Source: Iris pallida
Taxonomy: Eukaryota; Streptophyta; Magnoliopsida; Asparagales; Iridaceae
Direction: 5' to 3'
Assembly (NCBI GenBank): GCA_029216955.1
Contig: JANAVB010004104.1
Location: 1-64,000, forward strand
DNA length: 64,000 nucleotides
Both the position numbers and the translations under genes were made by a program. Shown here piece after piece: positions 57,555 to 64,000 of this stretch; position 1 is the first letter of the stretch, and each line of letters starts with the position of its first letter. A model generated the notes under the pieces. That model was not told the origin of the DNA and did not search any database. It saw nothing but the letters and a program-made list of their open reading frames with translations.

Positions 57555-58621
57555 TGTTCTACTTAACAAAAAGCCTTTATAACTTCAAGAAAAGAAAACA
57601 AGAAAAAGTACAAAAGTACAAGTTTGATTCTGGGAATGTATTGCTATGGAAGTCTGATTCGCAAATGATCACTTTGTTCCTTGGACCACACAACGATGTT
57701 GAAGAAGCTTACTGTCTTGAGGAAGAAGAACAACTGAAGAACGGAGGCTGTAGAAAGATATCGACGAAGTTGGCACTGATAGCACAAGTCGAATGCTTTC
57801 TTGCTCTACTTCACTTTGTTCTTAAGAAGAAGAAGTAAAAGAGAACACTCAGGAATTATAACAATTCTTTTGATTCTCTCTGTCCAGTCCCCTTTTTGTC
57901 AAAATAAATGCTACCATTTATAGGCTGTAAAAAGCAACCAAAACGGACTTTTACGCCAGTTGAGAGAGCAACTGCTACCCACGTAGCGGAATTAATCCTT
58001 ACGCAAGCTGACAAGTGTCCCATTATCCGGCGAAATATGAGGTATCACGTCTATGCGTCTTCGAAATTTGTGGCATGAGATCCACGTATGCCATCCACGT
58101 AAAGTGGCTGAAAACAACCTTGGGTGTCAAACCCAAATAAACTTTAAAAAATCAATTTGTAGAAATTCCCATGCGTACAGGATATATGTCATATGCGTAA
58201 AGTCCATTAGCACCAGATGAGGGTAGAAGCTACGTGTCATCTAAAAATATCCAAATCATAATTACGTGCATTAAATACAGCGTATGGCTCTCAGCGTATA
58301 GCCCCCTGCGTAAAGAAATCACCATGCGTAGAGGACACGTGTAACGTGCGTAAAGCTTGCCGCCTTCAACAAAAGCTTAAGCCTCTTCGATTCTCGTGTA
58401 TTACATTGTCAGAGAATATAATCAATGTAAAACTGTAATCAACATTAATTGCGACATAACAGCTTCTCGAAAGATGTGCATAATAGCGTAGAGACACATG
58501 CGTAATGCCTCCTCTGCTCCTTGCGTAAAGTTTGGATCTGACCCAAAAAATATCTGCGTAAAGTCTGAACCATCAATTGATTGCGTAAAGCTTAATTTGA
58601 TTTTATCTTTATGCTTCTACA
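57555..58621 (-). repeat. 5' LTR of element D
   Basis: This 1067-bp LTR matches 40203-41269. The element-strand TATAAAT is at 57922-57916. Differences from the other LTR include T/C at the fifth base and several G/A changes. A target duplication follows at 58622-58626. Confidence 0.92.
57916..57922 (-). promoter_or_regulatory. TATA box in the 5' LTR of element D
   Basis: TATAAAT on the minus strand, about 360 bp before the LTR end, is the likely promoter for the gag-pol transcript. It is duplicated in the 3' LTR at 40570-40564. Confidence 0.55.
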
Positions 58622-59304
58622 GGGCTCTGCTGGCACAAAACAACGATGCAGGCCTTGAGCAAGCCATATATTACCTCAGTCGAATGATGATTGGGCCAGA
58701 GCACCGATACACCGCTGTGGGAAGGAATGCCTTGCCCTGGTGTTCGCCATTCAGAAGACACGGCACTATGTCACCGTCCAAACAATACATGTGATCTAAC
58801 GAGTCAACCCTCTCAGGGTCCTCATGACTAAACTAGGGGCGCTCAGCTCTCGCCTCGCTACATGGGCAATATTGATGTCCCCTTATCATATGATCTTCGT
58901 CCCACAAAAGGCGATCAAAGTTCAAGCCCTGGCAGATTTCTTAGCAGCCCACCCAGGCTCAGAATCCTCCAGAATATATGAAGAGATCCCAGATGAGTTC
59001 GCTGACTCGTATACAACCTCTCATAATGATATATGACGAATGTTCTTCGACGGTGCTTCGAGGACCGGACCTAAAGGCAACATCGTCGTCGGAGTCGGGT
59101 AGTGCTGGTCTCTCCTTTCGGATTGGTGATCAACCGCGCTTATTCCTTCACAGAACCCTGCTCTAACAATATGGCCGAGTATAACCCTCTTGTCATTGGC
59201 CTCCAACTTGCAAGAGAGCTGGAGTAGAATACCTCGAAGCATACGGCGATTCCCAGTTAATCGTCAATCAGATCCGGGGCTCATACAAAGTCCGCCATGA
59301 AGAC
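58622..59304 (+). pseudogene. Element C RNase H regions, frameshifted
   Basis: This continues the C frame broken by D. LLAQNNDAGLEQAIYYLSRMM and the first RNase H appear in one frame, then LSSRLATWAILMSPYHMIFVPQ and QALADFLAAHPGSE in another from 58824. The second RNase H (FFDGASRTGPKGN) is scattered across frames with stops. At least three phase changes occur before integrase. Confidence 0.85.
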
Positions 59305-60828
59305 ATGACCCCCTATCACCAAATAGCAATTAACATCATCTCGTCGTTCGAAGGGTTCTTCATCGAACATGTCCCCAGACTCCAAAATATCGAAACTGAT
59401 GCCCTAGCTGGTCTTGCCGCTTCCCTAGCAGTTCCGAACTATGATCGCCAATCAGTGGATGTGATAGGCCACGAACTGGTCTGTCCCAAGAACAATGTGC
59501 AATTCGTGGTGAGTTATTCCGCCCAGACGATCTATGATGCCCTAGATTGGAGACAACCATTTATTGACTTCGTCGTCTACGACATCTTGCCCGAGAACCT
59601 AAAGGAAGCCACTTCCATCAGACGGCGTTCTCTCAGATTCTTCTATGATACAGAGACGAAAATGCTGTATCGCCGCTCCTATGATGGATTACTACTTCGG
59701 TATCTGTCAAACGCAGAAGCCAAAGAAGCCGTACGAGAAGCTCATGACGGTGTCTGCGGGGCCCATCAGTCTGGCCCTAAATTGCAAGACTGCCTCCATC
59801 GAATGGGCTACTACTGGCCTACAATGGTGGCAGATGCGATAGACTATGCAAGAAAATGCAAAGCCTGCCAAGTCCATGCGGACTTCATTCATCAACCATC
59901 CGAATTTCTATATCCGACGATGGCGTCCTGGCCATTCGAAGTATGGGGAATGGATATCATTGGTCCAATCACCCCACCTTCCTCCCGAGGACATCGCTTC
60001 ATACTTACGATCACTGATTACTTCTCTAAATGGACGGAAGCTGTCCCACTCGCAGAAGTCAAGACTTCAAACGTGATCAGCTTTCTTAAGCATCACGTCA
60101 TCTACCGCTTTGGACAGACCCGAAGGATCATCCATGATAATGGTCCGCAGTTTGCAAGCCTCGCCTTCTATCGATTTTGCGATAAGCACCGTATTCAGAA
60201 TATTGCTTCGACACCATACAACCCGGCAGCGAATGGGTTGGCAGAGGCATTCAACAAAACAATCATCAAACTCCTCAAGAAGTTTTTCTCCTCCAACAAA
60301 CGCGACTGGAATGAGAAGCTCGGCGAGTGTTTATGGGCGTACCGTACTACAGTCCGAACAGCTACCGGGAACACACCATTCTCTCTAGTATACGGGAGTG
60401 AGGCAGTTCTCCCATTAGAGACTCAAATACCCTCACTCCGCGTCGCCCTCACTTATCAATTGACGATGGATGACAACTACTGGTGTCGACTACAAGAGTT
60501 GGAGGCCTTAGATGAAAAGCGCCTCCTAGCTCAGCAAAGGATCGAGCTATACCAAGCACGCATCTCAGGAGCCTTCAATAAGAAGGTCAAAATCAGAACA
60601 TTCCAAGTGGGCAATCTTGTTCTGGCAGTCCGGAGGCCAATGGTCATGACTCACAAGACCGCTGGCAAGTTCCAGCCAAAATGGAAAGGTCAATTTGTCA
60701 TCGAGGCCGTGTTCTCCAACGGTGCTTACCGCCTCTCTAAGCAAAGTGGAGACTTGCTCATGTTGTCCGTCAACGGCATGTTCCTGAAAAAAAATATTAT
60801 GTCTAAACAACATTCTCCAGATTATTGA
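59305..60828 (+). pseudogene. Element C second RNase H end and integrase (open frame)
   Basis: A 507-codon frame with no stops encodes the RNase H tail (FIEHVPRLQNIETDALAGLA) and an integrase with the HHCC region (HDGVCGAHQ ... KCKACQ) and catalytic D,D,E residues (GMDIIGPITPP, IHDNGPQFAS, NGLAEAFNKT). It ends with RPMVMTHKTAGKFQPKWKGQF. It is fully alignable by eye to the integrase of D. It remains a pseudogene because the rest of the C polyprotein is broken and no own start is evident. Confidence 0.88.
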
Positions 60829-62018
60829 GTCACGTACCCGCTGGTACCACTGAACTCACCCTCATAGTTTTCCAGATTTTTTGAGTCATGTACCCGCTGG
60901 TACCGCTGAATTCACGCTCACCATTCTCCAGATTATCGAGTCATGTACCCGCTGGTACCTCTGAGCTCACATCTCGGTCACTCTTTCAGGTAGCAAGTCA
61001 TGTATGATCATACCTCTGAACTTTCTTCTTGAAGGAGATCCTCCCTCATGATCTAATACCCGCACTCCCAGTGCACAAAAAGGGTAATCGATCCACAAAT
61101 TTCCAAAATGACCATGTCCTTATTACCTCTGAGTCGTTCCACTTCCGCCAAAAACAAATCAACCCTTACATAGAACTTCCATGTCCTCATTACCTCTGAG
61201 TCGTTCTATGTGCCCTCCTTCATTGAGCCCACTCCTGTCATGTCCTCATTACCTCTGAATGGGAAGGCTCCGTCGAAGAAACCTTCATACTTGCCATGTC
61301 CTCATTACCTCTGAGTAAGTATGATGATCCCCTTTCGACCTATTATCTATACCTACAACCGGAGTACGCCAAGGGTAATAGGTCCACAAATGTCCTCTGT
61401 TGACCACAAATGTCCTCTGTTGACCACAAATGTCCTATGTTGACCACAAATGTCCTCTGTTGACCACCAATATCTTCCGTCGAGTTCACTCCTGCCATGT
61501 CCTCATTACCTCTGAGTAGGAAGACTCTACATTTAAAAAACTTTTCTACTTGCCATGTCCTCATTACCTCTGAGAAAGAATGTCGGTTCCCCTTCATCCT
61601 ATTGTCGTATCCTAAACTAGGTTACGCCAAGGATAATAGGCCCACAAATATCCTCAGCTAAGTTTCTTAGCACGAACATACCATCTCATCATGCCCCATG
61701 AGCTCAGCTGCTCTGCGGCATTCCTTTTCCCAATACCAAGAGCACCCATGACCACTTTGCCATGGCTGCTTCAGGTATCCTGACCAAAACTTGTTATCTG
61801 CACCTAAAACCAAGGTATGCCATGGGTAACAGGTCCACAAATATATCCCCTATGCAGGGGAGAACATCATCGCAATATCACAGGCACAACAAGCGATGCA
61901 AATGAAGGGTAGAATCGAAAGTACTCTTTATTTGAAGGAAGAAAAAAATATTACATATTTCGGAATCACGTCCCTTTCAGAAAAAACAAACAAAAACAAA
62001 ACAAGAAGAAAAGGGCGA
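60829..62018 (+). repeat. Element C repeat-rich 3' region
   Basis: No gene. At 60809-60990 three copies of a unit around CCAGATTATTGAGTCA.GTACCCGCTGGTACC occur. From 61126 to 61580 CATGTCCTCATTACCTCTGA recurs about six times. At 61386-61466 a 19-20-bp unit (GACCACAAATGTCCTCTGTT) repeats four to five times. A phrase around ACGCCAAGGGTAATAGGTCCACAAAT recurs near 61065, 61365, 61625 and 61815. Confidence 0.85.
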
Positions 62019-64000
62019 CTACAACTCAGCATTACACAATTCCAGGAGCCGGTCTCTCACCAAGACAGTCCCCCGCTCAAGCCTCTGTTTAGCTCGACGC
62101 TCGGCCTCTTGGGATAGTTGCTCCGCATTATTCAGATACATATATGCCTGCCAGTTGGTCTCTATCTTCTTCAGGGCAAGTTCTAGATTGGCAGAGGCCC
62201 TGCTAAACTTGTCAGCTTCCTGGATGGCAATTCCTTTTTCAGTACAAGCAGCTTCCAGCTCGGACTCCAAGAAGGCCAGCTTTCTCTGGGGTTCGAGGAT
62301 TTGCTCCCGGGTGTCGTTACCCCGCGAGAGGCAGCCGCTTCCCGAGCCGCATAATCGTCAGCCCGACGGCTCTACTGATCGTGCAACCGGGTCAAATCCC
62401 GGGGATCCTTCAATATAGCCGGCTTGAGCGATTCTCGGGCAGCCATCACCTTCTCCACCGCGGTAATGTGGAAGTTGCGCTCTTGATTTATGACCGCGAG
62501 TAAATCAGTCTGTTGCAACATGCAAAACTGGACCACGAGACGATTAGCTTCTAATAGCTTAGGCTCCAGTAGCGCAGCCAGTTCCCCTCTGCCAGGGAGT
62601 GTCTTAAGGATATTAATCTGGCCACCGGCACATCGACGAGCCAGAGTAAAGGGAGTCCCCCTTTCCACTGCTGCCTCGATCCCCCTCTTCAAGTGGCGGT
62701 GGAAACTGGCAACCACATCCTGTAACGCGTCATCCAAGACCTCTGTAGAGGACGACGTCAGAGGAAGGGTGGCAGACAGTACCGAAGGAGCAGCTTCAGA
62801 AGTTACTGCACCCGCCACCAAGGAAGCAAATTCTGTACGAAAAGATGCTTGAATGGCGGCTAACTCCTCTTCCGCCGCCTGAAGAGCCTGGATGCTCGAC
62901 AGGGAGGAAAGGTTGACCCCTGAAACCATATTTGCAGAGGAGGACACGGGAAGCATCGTCCCTTGTCCTAGCTGCACTGCTACCTGGGGCCCCGAGCTCG
63001 ACCCAGACGGAGGTCCCCCGATACAAGAAGGGTTCAGATGTCTCAGGGACGGGCGCGGTAAAGCCCCCATCCCCCTGGGTTGAGGTCCCAGCAAGGTGGG
63101 AATCCCCGATCGCCACCGGAAGTACCCCAGCAGCAATGATAGCGGTGCACACATCACTGACTAAATGAGACAGGACTGGGTCAGCCTCGGTAATTGGGTC
63201 CTGAGGAGCGAGCTCATCCGACGCCTATAAAGAGCAAAAGGAACAAATGATTAGGCCATAACATAGAAGAAGAAGAAAGGAGACAGCTGAAGCCCAAATC
63301 ACCTCAGGAACAACGTCCACATCATCAACAAACAGCCTGCGACGTCTTACCGCAGCGTGCTTCGTGGAATAGGTTCAGTCATCAGCGGTAGTCATACGCC
63401 TGCTTCGTTTACGTGAAGGGCCAGGTACTGCAGATGGTTGATCCTCCACCACCTCGTCAGACCAAGTAGACGGTTGACCCGCAGCCCCTTCATCCGGCAT
63501 AATAGGGGGTTGATTCCCAACTTCCTCGTCTGAAGAATGCGATGAGTCATCGGCGTCCTGTTCGTCATCCTCCTCATCCGCCCTAGTGGACTCTGAGTCT
63601 GGCGCAGAAAACCTGTTCGTCCCCCTCTTCCTCTTCTTGGACCCCTCTGGCTTCTCAGCCAAACCGGTGCCAGCGATGAAGCTAGTATTTATATCAAAAT
63701 CGATAGGAGGCTTGCTCGCTGCAACATGATAAAGAGCCGCTATATACAAAATATCCCCTGCCATCTAGGCATCAGGGACTGAGAAGCTGGCCCGGGTATG
63801 GAACACATTATAATAATGCCAAGCCCGGACGCCATCAAGTAGACTGCCTTTAAAGCTCAAGCAAGTGCTAGGACAATCCAGGAACAATTGACTATACCCA
63901 AACTGACGGGAAAATCTACTGGGCAGATAAGGCTCCAGGTATACTTTATTCCGGTAATGGTACACCAGGTGCGCAGGGCGGATGTTGCGTAACCAAAGAA
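62019..64000 (-). pseudogene. Antisense plant-mobile-domain-like gene of element C, decayed and partial
   Basis: On the strand opposite to C gag-pol, a frame is open from the window edge through EPYLPSRFSRQFGYSQL and GVRAWHYY. These are clear counterparts of EPYLPSRFARQLGYDQL and GARVWRYF in the antisense gene of D. It has in-frame stops TAG at 63767 and TGA at 63377. A GT-AG intron at 63302-63225 (78 bp) lies after an acidic, Ser-rich stretch, at the place of the 83-bp intron in D. Downstream, helical C-terminal text (SIQALQAAEEELAAIQASF, LESELEAACTEKG...) is spread over two frames, implying two frameshifts. The 5' part lies beyond 64000. Function unknown. Confidence 0.8.

Larger units (their letters stand above)
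40203..58621 (-). mobile_element. Complete Tat-lineage Ty3/gypsy element D with antisense genes
   Basis: The element is 18,419 bp and inserted in C on the opposite strand. It has two 1067-bp LTRs, termini TGTAGAAGC...(A/G)AACA on its own strand, and a perfect 5-bp duplication. The primer site is beside the right LTR and the polypurine tract beside the left LTR. The polyprotein has Gag, protease, RT, two RNase H segments and integrase, diagnostic of Tat. Three genes lie on the opposite strand between pol and the 3' LTR. The LTRs differ at about a dozen positions by eye (about 1%), so this is a young insertion. Confidence 0.93.
32455..64000 (+). mobile_element. Tat-lineage Ty3/gypsy element C (5' LTR to beyond window end), split by D
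   Basis: C comprises the LTR (32455-33776), Gag-protease-RT (33779-40202), the nested element D (40203-58621), then RNase H and integrase (58622-60828), repeats, and an antisense gene (62019-64000). The frame MEHSLGA before D continues as LLAQNNDAGLEQAIYYLSRMM after it, proving C was one element. Tat assignment rests on the tRNA-Arg-type primer site, the two RNase H segments and the antisense ORF. Many stops and frameshifts make it a dead copy. Confidence 0.85.

Noticed and set aside
57554..57838. 94-codon plus-strand frame, present also at 40202-40486
   Set aside because: It is shared only because both are LTRs of element D. There is no ATG, and the two coding differences I noted between LTRs both change an amino acid, so no sign of selection.

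Overview
The window looks like intergenic DNA from a repeat-rich flowering plant. It is almost entirely nested transposable elements of plant-specific families: SIRE-like Ty1/copia, Tekay-type and Tat-type Ty3/gypsy, and CACTA/En-Spm. I see no convincing host gene, rRNA, tRNA or CRISPR. The species cannot be named from the sequence.

Layout. (1) 1-3806 is the 3' end and 3' LTR of a gypsy element X. X sits inside the integrase region of a SIRE-like copia element, whose sequence resumes at 3807. (2) 4929-14827 is a 9.9-kb CACTA transposon read on the minus strand. It has an intact five-exon TNPA-like gene, a frameshifted four-exon TNPD transposase, subterminal TAGCGACGGA-type repeats at both ends and a roughly 600-bp inverted repeat upstream of TNPD. 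(3) 14828-32454 repeats the X-LTR/copia segment (copy B of 1320-4928) and carries the copia on through RT, RNase H and an accessory ORF. Copy B's LTR is split at 17045-27792 by a gag-only element with 4.5-kb LTRs and a GATCG target duplication. Copy A keeps the empty site at 3533-3537. (4) From 32455 to beyond the window end is a decayed Tat-lineage gypsy element C on the plus strand. (5) C is split at 40203-58621 by a second, younger, complete Tat element D on the minus strand, with two 1067-bp LTRs and a GGGCT target duplication.

How the parts work together. D encodes a nearly intact Gag-protease-RT-RNase H-(second RNase H)-integrase polyprotein on the minus strand. Between pol and its 3' LTR it carries three genes on the opposite strand, each with its own TATA box. 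Two are short (92 and 100 aa). The third is a three-exon gene whose junction phases close perfectly into 1416 codons plus stop, with a plant-mobile-domain-like region and a coiled-coil C terminus. C carries a decayed copy of the same large antisense gene with an intron at the equivalent place, so this gene is a conserved part of the element family. It is the most interesting system in the window. Inferred order of events: copia, then X, then CACTA insertion and tandem duplication, then the gag-only element in copy B; separately, C into the copia 3' region, then D into C.
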